Shown here piece by piece: positions 34,763-43,229 of a stretch of 64,000 nucleotides of DNA. Made by a program: the position numbers and the translations under genes. The DNA lies in contig JAEZYD010000067.1 of NCBI GenBank assembly GCA_023419375.1, positions 62,001-126,000 of the forward strand. Reading direction: 5' to 3'. Each line of letters opens with the position of its first letter. Positions within the stretch are counted from its first letter, which is position 1. The DNA is from Pseudomonadota bacterium. GTDB lineage: Bacteria; Desulfobacterota; Desulfovibrionia; Desulfovibrionales; Desulfovibrionaceae. The notes below the pieces were generated by a model that did no database searches, had not been told where the DNA came from, and saw only the letters and a list, made by a program, of their open reading frames with translations.

Positions 34763-35539
34763 ATGAAACGTCTGCTTTTGTCTCTGGCCATGGTTCTGGC
34801 GCTGGCCGCCCCCTCGTTCGCCGCTGAAGACATTGTTGTCGGCGTGACCCCCTTCCCGCATAAGGACATTATGCTGGCGGCCAAGCCCCTGCTTGCCAAG
34901 GAAGGCTACAACCTGGTCATCAAGGAATTTACCGACTACGTGCAGCCCAACATGGCGCTGGCCAGCAAGCAGCTGTTTGCCAACTTCTTCCAGCACGAAC
35001 CCTACCTTGACAACATGAACAAGGAAAAGAAGCTTGACCTTGTTTCCATCGGCAAGGTGCATATCGAACCCCTGGGCGTGTATTCCAAGAAGATCAAAAA
35101 GCTTGCCGACCTCAAGAAGGGCAACAGCGTTTCCGTGCCCAACGATCCCACCAACGAAGCCCGCGCCCTGCGCCTGCTCGAAGCCAACGGCGTGATCACC
35201 ATCAAGCCCGGCGCGCTCGTTACCGTGGCCGACATCACCAAGAACCCCCTTGGCCTCAAGTTCCACGAGCTTGACGCGGCCCAGCTGCCCCGCACCCTGG
35301 ACGACGTGACCGCCTCGGTCATCAACACCAACTTTGCTGGCGAAGCCGGTCTGGTGCCCTCGCGTGACGCTCTTGTGATGGAAGGCAGCGAATCCCCCTA
35401 CGCCAACATCATTGTTGTGCGCAATGAAGACAAGGACAGCCCCAAGGCCAAGGCCCTCATGAAGGCCGTGCAGTCGCCCGAAGTGAAGGAATACATCCAG
35501 AAGAACCTGGTTGAACGCGGCATCGTGCCCGTGTTCTAA
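34763..35539 (+). CDS. metQ: Methionine-binding protein MetQ (NlpA family)
   Basis: 258 residues. The signal peptide MKRLLLSLAMVLALAAPSFA is of Sec type I: unlike most MetQ proteins there is no lipobox cysteine, so the mature protein may be freely periplasmic. The NlpA fold is clear (VGVTPFPHKDIMLAAKPLL, VQPNMALASKQLFANFFQHEPYL, VPNDPTNEARALRLLEANG). It captures methionine for MetNI. A strong terminator follows. Confidence 0.94.
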   Translation: MKRLLLSLAMVLALAAPSFAAEDIVVGVTPFPHKDIMLAAKPLLAKEGYNLVIKEFTDYVQPNMALASKQLFANFFQHEPYLDNMNKEKKLDLVSIGKVHIEPLGVYSKKIKKLADLKKGNSVSVPNDPTNEARALRLLEANGVITIKPGALVTVADITKNPLGLKFHELDAAQLPRTLDDVTASVINTNFAGEAGLVPSRDALVMEGSESPYANIIVVRNEDKDSPKAKALMKAVQSPEVKEYIQKNLVERGIVPVF

Positions 35540-35561
35540 ATCCCGTTTTACGGTATAAATC

Positions 35562-35609
35562 AAGGCAGCCGCCTTACGGTTCCAGATGGAGCTGTAAGGC
35601 GGCTGCCTT
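35562..35609 (+). terminator. Rho-independent terminator after metQ
   Basis: A 16-bp stem, AAGGCAGCCGCCTTAC (35562-35577) with GTAAGGCGGCTGCCTT (35594-35609), followed by TTT. Confidence 0.92.
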
Positions 35610-35650
35610 TTTGTACGCTTGCCGCGCCGGGCGGTCAGGCAAAAAAAATG

Positions 35651-35872
35651 CTAGGGCAGGGGACGAACCTGCTTCAAGTCTTCGCGAGGGATGGTGTGGG
35701 TTTTGCCTGTGTCGTCCTCAAAGCTCACGGAATCGTTTTCGGGATTGATAACGGGCTTCTTGGTGCCGATGTAGATGGTGTAATCCTTGGTAACGGCAAT
35801 GTACTTGGAGCCACAGGCGGTGAGCATAAAGGTGCTCATCATCAGGGCAAGGATCAGGGCGATTTTTTTCAT
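35651..35872 (-). CDS. YgdI/YgdR-type small lipoprotein
   Basis: 73 residues from the ATG at 35870-35872, which puts the lipobox LTAC at residues 17-20 of the signal MKKIALILALMMSTFMLTAC. The mature part (YIAVTKDYTIYIGTKKPVIN, DDTGKTHTIPREDLKQV) is the DUF903 SH3-like domain of YgdI/YgdR lipoproteins, whose function is unknown. A start eight codons upstream is possible but would push the lipobox inward. Convergent with metQ. Confidence 0.88.
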   Translation of the reverse strand: MKKIALILALMMSTFMLTACGSKYIAVTKDYTIYIGTKKPVINPENDSVSFEDDTGKTHTIPREDLKQVRPLP

Positions 35873-36274
35873 GCGTAACATCCTCGGCTGTTGCAAAAAA
35901 TATGGGGCCGTTGGCGGGCTCGTTCATGACGCGGTAAAGCGCATACACCCAATCGGAATGCTTGCCAATACGCAATACGCGCAGTATTTTACATGCCGTA
36001 AAATATTCATGCCGGAACGGCTTGCGGGTGGCCCAAGCTGCTATCGAACAAAAGGCGGAAAGGGCGGCGTTCAACGTGGTCAAGCTGAAGGAAACAGCGG
36101 GGAAAGTGCTGTTTGACGGCAGTGCGACAGCCAGAACTGAAGGCAGATATTTACGCTGACCCTTGCGGCTTTGTTACCTAAAGCGGCATCTGTAACTAAA
36201 TAAAGGACTGCGCCTGATATGGGGTGCAGTCCTTTATTTATTGGGGGATCAGACACTAAACCGCTTTAAATCAT
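35873..36274. other. Intergenic region with possible gene remnant
   Basis: These 402 bp contain an open plus-strand frame at 35962-36159 whose C-terminal part (RVAQAAIEQKAERAAFNVVKL) looks helical, but it has no ribosome site and I recognise no family. It may be a decayed gene. The right end carries a terminator. Confidence 0.3.
36197..36240. terminator. Bidirectional terminator
   Basis: A perfect 15-bp stem, TAAATAAAGGACTGC (36197-36211) with GCAGTCCTTTATTTA (36226-36240), with a 14-nt loop. It lies downstream of the minus-strand acyltransferase gene. Confidence 0.85.
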
Positions 36275-37306
36275 TTATAATCTTATGCCCAGTTTTTCTT
36301 CCAGCTTGCGGCTGGCAATAACAATGACCGTTGTTACGGCAAGGGTAATGGCAATGTTCAGCAGCACAAAGGCAGCGGGCGACAGCTGCAAGGGCTTGTA
36401 AAGCCACATGAAGACCAGCAGTGGCGTGGGCAGGTGAAAAAGATAAAAGCGAAAGCCGTTGCGCTCAAACCATGCAAAAGGAGCAAACGACTGCACCAGC
36501 GGGTACAGCCCGGCTGTGAGCAAAAACAGATGGTACACCAGCAGGGCGCAGAGCAGGGACACGATCCATCCGCTCACAGGCGCGCCCGCATAGGGCCACA
36601 GCAAAACGATCAAAGCCGTGAGCCCAAGCCCCAGGGCCAGCGGGCGGGCGCGGCACAATGCATTGAGGGCCTCGTGATTTCTGAAAGCCACAATGCCCAT
36701 GTAGTAGCAAAGAATGAACGAAGGCGCTTCCCACAGGCAATACCACTTGAGCCAGCCGCCATAGTTCTGCAAGCACAATGCGGCCACCAGGGCCACCATG
36801 CCGCCGGTAAGAGCCGTGTCGCGCCCCAGCTTTTGCAGCATCCACAGGGCGATAATCCAGAAAAGGGTGATCCAGAACAGCACCAGCAAGAACCACAGAT
36901 GGTCTGTGAACAGGCCGAGCGCAACGGATTTCCACGTTTCAAGCAGGGTTGCGTCTGCCGGATGCCCAAACGCGGGGATGGAAAAGAGCGTGTAGAGCGG
37001 GGCTATCCAGAGCATGCCCACGCCAAACCAGGGCAGCAGGAGCCTGCGCCCCCTGTGCAGCGCGTGTTGCAGGGGGGTGCGCTTGCCGGCATCCCACGAG
37101 GCAGCAAACAGAAAGCCTGAGGCAAACATGAAACTCTGGATGATGGTAGAGCCGGAGATGGCCGTGAACAAGTCTGCCCAGGGCTGCGGGCTATCTGCAT
37201 AGAGCTTCCAGAACGGAAAGGGCGTGGCGTAAAACATGACGCAGTGCATGACCACAACCAGAAACAGGCATTTGGTCTTCAGCAGGGCAATGTGGGGATA
37301 GTGCAT
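36275..37306 (-). CDS. Acyltransferase-3 family membrane protein
   Basis: About 343 residues from the ATG at 37304-37306; the frame also allows a start at 37351. It is a polytopic membrane protein of about ten helices. ALLKTKCLFLVVVMHC carries the usual histidine of helix 1, and a conserved arginine-rich loop is seen (LHRGRRLLLPWFGVGML). Acyltransferase-3 proteins O-acylate sugars of surface polysaccharides or lipids. No glycan genes are adjacent, so the target is unknown. Confidence 0.83.
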   Translation of the reverse strand: MHYPHIALLKTKCLFLVVVMHCVMFYATPFPFWKLYADSPQPWADLFTAISGSTIIQSFMFASGFLFAASWDAGKRTPLQHALHRGRRLLLPWFGVGMLWIAPLYTLFSIPAFGHPADATLLETWKSVALGLFTDHLWFLLVLFWITLFWIIALWMLQKLGRDTALTGGMVALVAALCLQNYGGWLKWYCLWEAPSFILCYYMGIVAFRNHEALNALCRARPLALGLGLTALIVLLWPYAGAPVSGWIVSLLCALLVYHLFLLTAGLYPLVQSFAPFAWFERNGFRFYLFHLPTPLLVFMWLYKPLQLSPAAFVLLNIAITLAVTTVIVIASRKLEEKLGIRL

Positions 37307-37459
37307 TGGGGTCGGCCTTGGTGGAAGTATGCGAAATAGCACCCTGAACAATGGCCAACAATAGCGTGACCCGCCACGCAGGGCAAGCTGGTTGCTTCTG
37401 CGCGGCGGGCCGAAAACATCTGAATATGCGTTGGCAATAGGCCGGGGAAGGAACAGGGC

Positions 37460-37702
37460 TTAAGCCTTGGCCTCCGCAATCCAGTTGGCGACTTCACTTC
37501 CAGTGGGCACTCTGCCCGTGCATTTGATCTGGCCGTTGACCATCACCGCCGGGGTGGAGATGATGCGCGCCGCCATGATTTCTCTGAAATCAGATACCTT
37601 GATCACCGAAATTTCACCGCCTGCCTGTTCCGCAGCCTGACGCACCACGTTTTCCGCTTCCACGCAACGTGTGCAGCCGGGGCCGAATACCTTGATTTCC
37701 AT
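37460..37702 (-). CDS. Thioredoxin-like small disulfide protein (redox-active disulfide protein 2 type)
   Basis: 80 residues with the active site GCTRC close to the N-terminus (MEIKVFGPGCTRC) and the cis-proline segment ISTPAVMVNGQIKCTGRVP. This family (TM0996/MJ0307-like) is regularly encoded beside ArsP/DUF318 permeases and ArsR regulators, as here. It is 17 bp downstream of the permease gene. It may reduce the substrate or the permease. Confidence 0.9.
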   Translation of the reverse strand: MEIKVFGPGCTRCVEAENVVRQAAEQAGGEISVIKVSDFREIMAARIISTPAVMVNGQIKCTGRVPTGSEVANWIAEAKA

Positions 37703-37719
37703 TTATTTGCTCCTGAAAG

Positions 37720-38862
37720 TTATGCCAGGAATGACCCTGTCAGATTGAACAGCCAGCCCACCAGGGTGAACATAAGCAAAAGGTAGCCCACAAAAACGGC
37801 CAGCAGCTTGCCTGTCATGACCTGCCGCAGCATGAGCATTTCCGGCAGGCTGACCACAACCGTGCTCATGCAGAAGGCCAGAGTGGTGCCGATGGGCAAG
37901 CCCTTGGTCAGCAGGCTTTCCATAACCGGGATGATGCCTGTCACGCTGGAATACAGAGGGATGCCCAGCAGGACGGAAAGCGGCACAGACCACCATTCCC
38001 CGGCGCCAAGATGCTCGGCAAACCAGTTTTCCGGCACAAAGCCGTGCAGGGCCGCGCCAAGCCCCACGCCGATGATCACCCATTTCCACACGCGGCGAAA
38101 AATGGTGGAGGTCTCCGACCATGCAAAGTCGTGCCGTTGGCGCAGGGTAATCCGTGAGGGGCAGGCAGGGGCTGTACCCGTGCCGCTGGCTTCTTCCGTC
38201 TGCGCGGGCATGCTGGCCATGGCCTCAAGAATAAAGGGGTGCAGCCAGCGCTCGGCCTTGATGGCGTCCATGAGGCAGCCGCCAATGATGCCAGCGGTCA
38301 TGCCCACAACCACATAGGCCACGGTGATCTTCCAGCCCAGCAGGCCCCACAGTAAAACCACGGCCAGCTCGTTGATGAGCGGCGAGGTGATGAGAAAGGA
38401 CATGGTGATGCCCAGGGGAATACTGGCCGTGGTGAAGCCCAGAAACAGCGGAATGCTCGAGCAGGAACAAAAAGGCGTGACCGCGCCAAAGGCGGAGCCG
38501 AGAAAATAGCCTACGCCCTTTGCCTTGCCGCTCAGATAATCACGCACCCGCTCCACGTTGAGCCCGGCCCGCGCCCAGGCAATGGCATAAATGAGCGCCA
38601 CCAGCAGAAGCAGAATTTTTGCCGTGTCGTAGAAGAAAAACTCCACGGATTCCGCAACGGGCGAACCGGGGGCAAAGCCTATGAGGCCCACAGCCAGCCA
38701 GTGCGCCGCAGGTTGAATGACCGAATAGGTCAACCACCACAGCGCGCCAAGGGTGGTGATCACCGCACCATAGCGGAGGTTCCAGCCGCCTGCCTCCGGC
38801 TTTTTGGGAGCCTGCACGGAGGTGTTTTTACAGCAGCATTGTTGTTGAAGAGGCGTGTTCAT
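37720..38862 (-). CDS. DUF318/ArsP-like permease
   Basis: 380 residues. The N-terminus is Cys-rich (QQQCCCKNTS). Eight to ten helices follow, with FGAVTPFCSCSSIPLFLGFTTA and the second half-repeat LGIPLYSSVTGIIPVMESLL. The CSCSS motif is characteristic of the permease family PF03773, which includes the organoarsenical exporter ArsP. It lies between an ArsR regulator and a small thioredoxin. Substrate is probably a soft-metal or organometal species, which is inference from the context. Confidence 0.88.
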   Translation of the reverse strand: MNTPLQQQCCCKNTSVQAPKKPEAGGWNLRYGAVITTLGALWWLTYSVIQPAAHWLAVGLIGFAPGSPVAESVEFFFYDTAKILLLLVALIYAIAWARAGLNVERVRDYLSGKAKGVGYFLGSAFGAVTPFCSCSSIPLFLGFTTASIPLGITMSFLITSPLINELAVVLLWGLLGWKITVAYVVVGMTAGIIGGCLMDAIKAERWLHPFILEAMASMPAQTEEASGTGTAPACPSRITLRQRHDFAWSETSTIFRRVWKWVIIGVGLGAALHGFVPENWFAEHLGAGEWWSVPLSVLLGIPLYSSVTGIIPVMESLLTKGLPIGTTLAFCMSTVVVSLPEMLMLRQVMTGKLLAVFVGYLLLMFTLVGWLFNLTGSFLA

Positions 38863-38888
38863 GGCAAGTGCCTATGTTTTAATATTTG

Positions 38889-38909
38889 TTGAATAGTTGA
38901 TATGTTGAA
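38889..38909 (-). promoter_or_regulatory. Candidate ArsR-type operator upstream of the permease
   Basis: The stretch 38889-38909 contains three spaced copies of TTGA in the plus reading (TTGAATAGTTGATATG, then TTGAA). A related TTGAAATG/CATTTCAA element occurs before arsR. It lies 27-47 bp upstream of the permease start, where a repressor site for the upstream-encoded ArsR is expected. Confidence 0.45.
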
Positions 38910-38930
38910 GCAAAAAAACACTTCTCTCCC

Positions 38931-39281
38931 CTACAATTTTGGCAATACGCCTGGCGCTACACCGCTTGCCGCCCGGAACCTCTGGCACTCTCCGGGGTTG
39001 GCGGAGCAGCATTCGGACGTCAGATAGGCGATCACCTCAAGCATCAGGGGGATGCTGGCCTTGTAGCGCATAAAGCGGCCCTCCTTTTCAACTGTCACCA
39101 GGCCGCTGTGCACCACGGCCTTGAGGTGAAAGGAGAGGTTGGTGGAGGGAATATCCAGCTGACGGGCAATTTCGCCAGCCACCAGCCCCTGCGGAGCGTT
39201 TTTGACCAGCAGCCTGAACAGGTCGAGGCGTACCTCGGACGACAGGGCTTCAAAGATGCTGGCGGCAGTTTTGCTTTCCAT
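38931..39281 (-). CDS. ArsR-family metalloregulator
   Basis: 116 residues from the ATG at 39279-39281. The winged-helix core reads IFEALSSEVRLDLFRLLVKN and AGEIARQLDIPSTNLSFHLKAVVHSGLVTVEKEGRFMRYKAS. C-terminal cysteines (ECCSANPGEC) could bind a metal or metalloid. The first gene of the arsR-permease-thioredoxin cassette. A start at 39299 is possible, but the perfect palindrome TGAAATG-A-CATTTCA at 39281-39295 would then be inside the coding region. Confidence 0.88.
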   Translation of the reverse strand: MESKTAASIFEALSSEVRLDLFRLLVKNAPQGLVAGEIARQLDIPSTNLSFHLKAVVHSGLVTVEKEGRFMRYKASIPLMLEVIAYLTSECCSANPGECQRFRAASGVAPGVLPKL

Positions 39282-39295
39282 GAAATGACATTTCA
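39281..39295 (-). promoter_or_regulatory. Palindrome at the arsR start
   Basis: TGAAATG-A-CATTTCA is a perfect dyad that abuts the arsR start codon, followed by AACATTAATTGATC. It is a plausible autoregulatory operator. Confidence 0.5.
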
Positions 39296-39325
39296 ACATT
39301 AATTGATCTATGTCAAGGGGACGAA

Positions 39326-39361
39326 AAAAGCTGCGGCAAACAAAGGTTCGCCGCAGCTTTT
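39326..39361. terminator. Bidirectional terminator between arsR and the chemoreceptor
   Basis: A 12-bp stem, AAAAGCTGCGGC (39326-39337) with GCCGCAGCTTTT (39350-39361). It ends the minus-strand chemoreceptor transcript. Confidence 0.88.
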
Positions 39362-39426
39362 AATGAATTGATGTATCGGGAGCAGTGGTGCGCCACGCGC
39401 GCCACTGGCAGCGGTGTTATGCTCTG

Positions 39427-41469
39427 CTAGGAACTGCTGTGCCCGTTGCCGTTCCCGTTGCTCATGGAGGCAATGGTTTCGCGCAGGTCGGCTGCCATTT
39501 GGGCCACCTCGCGGGCGGTGACGCCAAGCTCAGTCATGGCGTTGGAAATATCCAGCGCAATGGAATCAACCGTACCGATGTTGCCGTTGATTTCTTCAGA
39601 AGCGGCAGACTGCTTTTCAGCCGTGGTGGCGATTATGCCGATCATGTCGGCGGTCTGCATGACCTGGGTGACGATTTCCTGCAAGGCTTCCCCGGCCTGG
39701 GTCACAAGCTCCACACCCTGCTGCACGCTGGCGTCCGTTTCGTCCATCAGCGCAATATTGCTGTGGGCGCTGTCCTGAATGCCCTTGACGGCGGAGGAAA
39801 CTTCCATGGTGGCCTGCATGGTTTTTTCCGCCAGTTTGCGCACTTCATCGGCAACCACGGCAAATCCCCGCCCTGCCTCGCCAGCGCGGGCGGCTTCAAT
39901 GGCGGCGTTGAGGGCCAGCAGGTTTGTCTGGTCGGCAATATCGCTGATGATGCCAAGTATTTTGCCCACGTCCTGCGCTTTGCTGCCCAGATCGTGCAGG
40001 CCGGTGCTCATGGTTGTGGTGTGCTTGCGCACATCGGCTATGGCCTCAATGGACTGGTCGGTGATCTTCTGGCCGCTCTGGGCGCGTTGCCGGGCCTGAT
40101 CTGCATTGCCGGAGGCATCGCCAGCGTTGCGCGCCACATCGACTATGGAGGCGTTCATGGCCTCAATGGCGGTGGCGGTTTCGCGTATTCTGTTTTGCTG
40201 GTTGGCCGTGCCCTCGCTGGTGTGGCCGATGCGTTCCAGCAACTGGTCGGATATCTGGGCAAGATGGGTGGCAATTTCGCCCGCGTTTTCCGCCACCCTG
40301 GCGACCATGGCGCCATTTTTTTCAATCTGGCGCTGATTTTTTCTGATTTCCGTAATGTCGTTCCAGAAAGTCACCGAACCCATGAGGGTATTATCCATGT
40401 CAAAAAAGGGCGTGGCAGTAACCGTGACGTAGCGCAGGTTGCCCTTTTCTGTTGGGAGTTCGCGCTCGGCCACAAACTTTTTGCGGTGCAGCACTGCGCG
40501 CACTGCGGTGGTTTCGCGGTTATCGTCATTCCACAGAAACTTGCCCGATGTCAGACCGAGAAAACTCTGGGGCTCTGCGGTTTTTTCCAGCAGATCGCAC
40601 AGATGCTGGTTAAGCCAGAGAATCTTTTTGTCTGCGCCAATGATCAGGCAAGGGGCGGCAATGCCGTTGAGCACGCCTTCTGAAAATCCAAGCTTGTCTT
40701 TGAGTTGCGCAACCATCCTGCCAATGTCGGTGGAGAGCGTGGCAAGTTCGTCCTTGCCCTGCTGTTCAAACTCCACGGCAAGGTTGCCTGCGGCCACCTG
40801 CCCTGCATTGGCAACAAGCCGCGAAATCCGGCGAATGAGGAAATTGCGGATCGCCAGCACCGTAAAAGCAACCAGGGCCAGCAGGCCAACAGCCCCAATA
40901 ATTGACGAGCGCAACAGCTGGTTTTCCATGGCGTTCCAGGCATTGGTGACATCAAGTTTCATCACCAGCTGGCCAATGATTGGTTCTGATTCGCCGTGGC
41001 AGTGATAGCACCTGCGCTGGTTGGCGATGGAAAAAACACTGCCCAGAATTTTTTTACCGTTCTGATCAATAAAAACGGCTTCCTCAATGGGCTGTTTGAG
41101 ACCACGCAAATGCAGGTTCTCCAGTTCCTTGTCCGCTTCTACTGCGGCAAAATCCTTGCGCAGGGTGGTGTCGTCGGTGCTGTAGGTGATATTGCCCGTG
41201 TATGAGGTCATGTAGGCGGTAATATGCCCGAATTTACTTTTGATCTTGCTGAACTCGTCGGCAGTTCCCTTGTTGTCGCCCACGATCATGGGTTTTTCAA
41301 TGCCCATGTAGATCAGCCCTGTTTCCATGTGCGCGCTGGAGCGGATTTCATCAGTCATGAGCTTTTTAACCCCCAAATATTCCAGGGACATTATGCAGCT
41401 TATGACGAGAAAAGTAATAGTAACAATGGACACAGTGATTTTGAAATTAAGCGATCTGGATAAAAGCAT
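39427..41469 (-). CDS. Methyl-accepting chemotaxis protein with periplasmic c-type heme site (DcrA-like)
   Basis: 680 residues. TM1 is residues ~10-32 and a periplasmic sensor spans ~33-180, containing the heme-attachment site CYHCH at 154-158. TM2 is ~180-207, followed by HAMP and a PAS domain (~265-375: GVLNGIAAPCLIIGADKKILWLNQ). The signalling domain has the conserved tip IADQTNLLALNAAIEAARAGEAGRGFAVVADEVRKLAE. A heme-c chemoreceptor for oxygen or redox (DcrA) is known from D. vulgaris. The gene is preceded by a tetraheme cytochrome gene only 13 bp upstream, suggesting the pair senses redox together. Confidence 0.92.
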   Translation of the reverse strand: MLLSRSLNFKITVSIVTITFLVISCIMSLEYLGVKKLMTDEIRSSAHMETGLIYMGIEKPMIVGDNKGTADEFSKIKSKFGHITAYMTSYTGNITYSTDDTTLRKDFAAVEADKELENLHLRGLKQPIEEAVFIDQNGKKILGSVFSIANQRRCYHCHGESEPIIGQLVMKLDVTNAWNAMENQLLRSSIIGAVGLLALVAFTVLAIRNFLIRRISRLVANAGQVAAGNLAVEFEQQGKDELATLSTDIGRMVAQLKDKLGFSEGVLNGIAAPCLIIGADKKILWLNQHLCDLLEKTAEPQSFLGLTSGKFLWNDDNRETTAVRAVLHRKKFVAERELPTEKGNLRYVTVTATPFFDMDNTLMGSVTFWNDITEIRKNQRQIEKNGAMVARVAENAGEIATHLAQISDQLLERIGHTSEGTANQQNRIRETATAIEAMNASIVDVARNAGDASGNADQARQRAQSGQKITDQSIEAIADVRKHTTTMSTGLHDLGSKAQDVGKILGIISDIADQTNLLALNAAIEAARAGEAGRGFAVVADEVRKLAEKTMQATMEVSSAVKGIQDSAHSNIALMDETDASVQQGVELVTQAGEALQEIVTQVMQTADMIGIIATTAEKQSAASEEINGNIGTVDSIALDISNAMTELGVTAREVAQMAADLRETIASMSNGNGNGHSSS

Positions 41470-41482
41470 TGCTACCCCCGAG

Positions 41483-41959
41483 CTAGTGCGCGCCGGAAAA
41501 GATCAGTGGCTTGAATTTGAAATCCTGAATCCGCTCGGAATTATGGCATGCCGTGCAGGTTTCCACGGCAGGCTTTCTGCTGATGGATTGAGGGTCCTGA
41601 TTTTCCGCATGCTCGCTGCCTGGCCCGTGGCAGGTCTCGCAACCAACATCGGCCAGCTCGGGCGTTGTTTCTATGCTTTTGAATCCACCCTTGTTATAGC
41701 CTGTAGTGTGGCATTCGTAACATTTTTGAAGCTCGTGTTCTTTAAGCTTTGGCTTCATTATGGCTACAGAATCCCATGAGTGGGCCTTTTTTGAATGCTT
41801 TATAAAAGAATTGTACTGTTCTTCATGGCATGGAGCGCAGTTTTTAGAGCCAATGTAAGTTCGTGAATTTTCTGCATTACCTGATTGAACAAAAAACAGC
41901 TGAACAAATACAAAGAACAAGGCTGGAAGAATACATTTTTTAGATAAATACAGCATCAT
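41483..41959 (-). CDS. Tetraheme c554-type cytochrome c
   Basis: 158 residues from the ATG at 41957-41959. After a signal peptide (ILPALFFVFVQLFFVQSGNAE) there are four CxxCH sites: CAPCH, CYECH, CETCH and CTACH. The spacing and YIGSKNCAPCHEEQYNSFIKHSKKAHSW resemble the cytochrome c554 family. The protein is exported to the periplasm. It is the first gene of a two-gene unit with the heme chemoreceptor and its codon use is more AT-rich than its neighbours. Confidence 0.88.
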   Translation of the reverse strand: MMLYLSKKCILPALFFVFVQLFFVQSGNAENSRTYIGSKNCAPCHEEQYNSFIKHSKKAHSWDSVAIMKPKLKEHELQKCYECHTTGYNKGGFKSIETTPELADVGCETCHGPGSEHAENQDPQSISRKPAVETCTACHNSERIQDFKFKPLIFSGAH

Positions 41960-42790
41960 CCCGTTCTCTTTGATGGTTGTTTTTGTCGTCAGCAATTTGC
42001 GCCCGTCGAGAGCTGAGGCGTTGTCACATCAAAAAACGTAAAACCATGGATCGTGGAGCCGTGCGGAAACCCTATATTCTTCGCAGGGCAATGCCGCAGT
42101 ACCGCTGAGCCTTTCGGCATATTTTGTTAAATGATTATGCCTTGTTTTGAGTTTGTGCGTTTTTCTCATTTTCGCGGGGGAAGATCAGGCCAAAGCCGCG
42201 CCGTTGTCTGGACGCAATACAAACTCTATGATGTCATTTTTTGACGTTATTATACACATAATTTTGAATATTGCACTCACTGGTTAAGCAATGAATAAAT
42301 TAAAAAACGATAATAGTATTATTTACAGGTTTGACGCCTAGGGTCAATTAACAATACTTTTTTAATAAGTATCGGCTGTTTTACGATAATTCCCACAAAA
42401 TAGGCCTAGATTACAAAGGTTAACACAAAAAAATTTTAAAGTGAATATGCTCACGAAAATAGGAAAGATCATGTACTGTGCAACGATATATAGAAGTTGC
42501 AGTTTGATTAATTTTTTCATTCCAATATATGAGTTTTAGGTATAATTTTTATCGAATATTGCTGTTTGTTGTTGATAAATAAGAAAATGATTGTCAATTT
42601 TGTTCTTTTTTATGTGGCAGGTTGGAATCTCAAATCATGAGTGCGGGTGTGCGCATGCCCGCGCCAAGATCATGCTGGAGAAAACAATCTCTGCATCAAT
42701 GTTGACAGGATAAATACAGTTTTCGAGGGCGGATAATGCAGGGGAATGGCAGGCAGCGCGGAACTTGCAATGGGCAGTATCTTAAAGGAT
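41960..42790. other. 831-bp AT-rich gap between the cytochrome gene and the cut locus
   Basis: No CDS is supported. The left part holds a structured element (42062-42118). From about 42230 to 42640 the sequence is strongly AT-rich with homopolymer runs and is gene-free; promoters for the cytochrome gene are expected here. I see no obvious terminator for the end of the cut operon between 42720 and 42790. Confidence 0.4.
42062..42118 (-). ncRNA. Predicted structured 5' leader of the cytochrome-chemoreceptor unit
   Basis: In the minus reading the segment forms GCC-GAAA-GGC (42109-42118). It then forms a nested stem TGCGG...CCGCA (42094-42098 with 42062-42066) enclosing CCCT...AGGG (42085-42088 with 42070-42073). 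It lies about 105-160 nt upstream of the cytochrome start. It does not match the riboswitch cores I can recall, so the identity is open. Confidence 0.35.
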
Positions 42791-43222
42791 TCAGGCGTTG
42801 AGAGGCAGAGCGGTGCACAGTTCGTCCACGCCAGCGAGTGTAACGGAGCTCAACGCAACGATTTGCTTTGTCCCCGCGCTTTGCAGAAAGCGCCGTGCGC
42901 GTTCCGTGTTGGCAGTTTCCATGTCTGTCTTGCTGATGACGCCAACAACTGTGCGGTTGAATATGCGGGCAAAGCCCGGCGGGAAGGCGGAGGTTGGGCG
43001 GGTTGCGTCCTGCACAAAAAGAATGGCCGCGCATTCCGTAGCCAGGGTGATGAGGGCGCAGTAAAAGCGGCGGTTTTCAAGAAATTCCGGCGGGGGAAAA
43101 ACAAACTCTCCGGCGTATTCCACGGCCATGGTACGCCGCAGGTCCGGCACGGTGCAGCCCAGCAGGCGGGCGATGGTGCGTCTGCCCACCCCACGTTCGC
43201 CCATAAGCATAATACGGCGCAC
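42791..43222 (-). CDS. EutP/PduV-like small GTPase-fold protein of the microcompartment locus
   Basis: 143 residues. Family resemblance is seen in MRRIMLMGERGVGRRTIARLLG and the late SKTD (in place of NKxD). The P-loop is degenerate: Lys14 of the usual GKT/S is Arg (GVGRRT), so nucleotide hydrolysis is doubtful. PduV/EutP are thought to act at the microcompartment surface or in its positioning. Last gene of the cut operon, 7 bp after the PduU/EutS gene. Confidence 0.75.
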   Translation of the reverse strand: MRRIMLMGERGVGRRTIARLLGCTVPDLRRTMAVEYAGEFVFPPPEFLENRRFYCALITLATECAAILFVQDATRPTSAFPPGFARIFNRTVVGVISKTDMETANTERARRFLQSAGTKQIVALSSVTLAGVDELCTALPLNA

Positions 43223-43229
43223 GGCAGGC

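Noticed and set aside
35962..36159. 65-codon gene between the lipoprotein and the acyltransferase
   Set aside because: No ribosome site, no family and codon bias not convincing. Described only as a possible remnant.
42001..42130. c-di-GMP (GEMM) riboswitch upstream of the cytochrome-chemoreceptor unit
   Set aside because: The conserved GEMM core and tetraloop-receptor pieces are missing although a GAAA-capped stem is there. Listed only as an unidentified structure.
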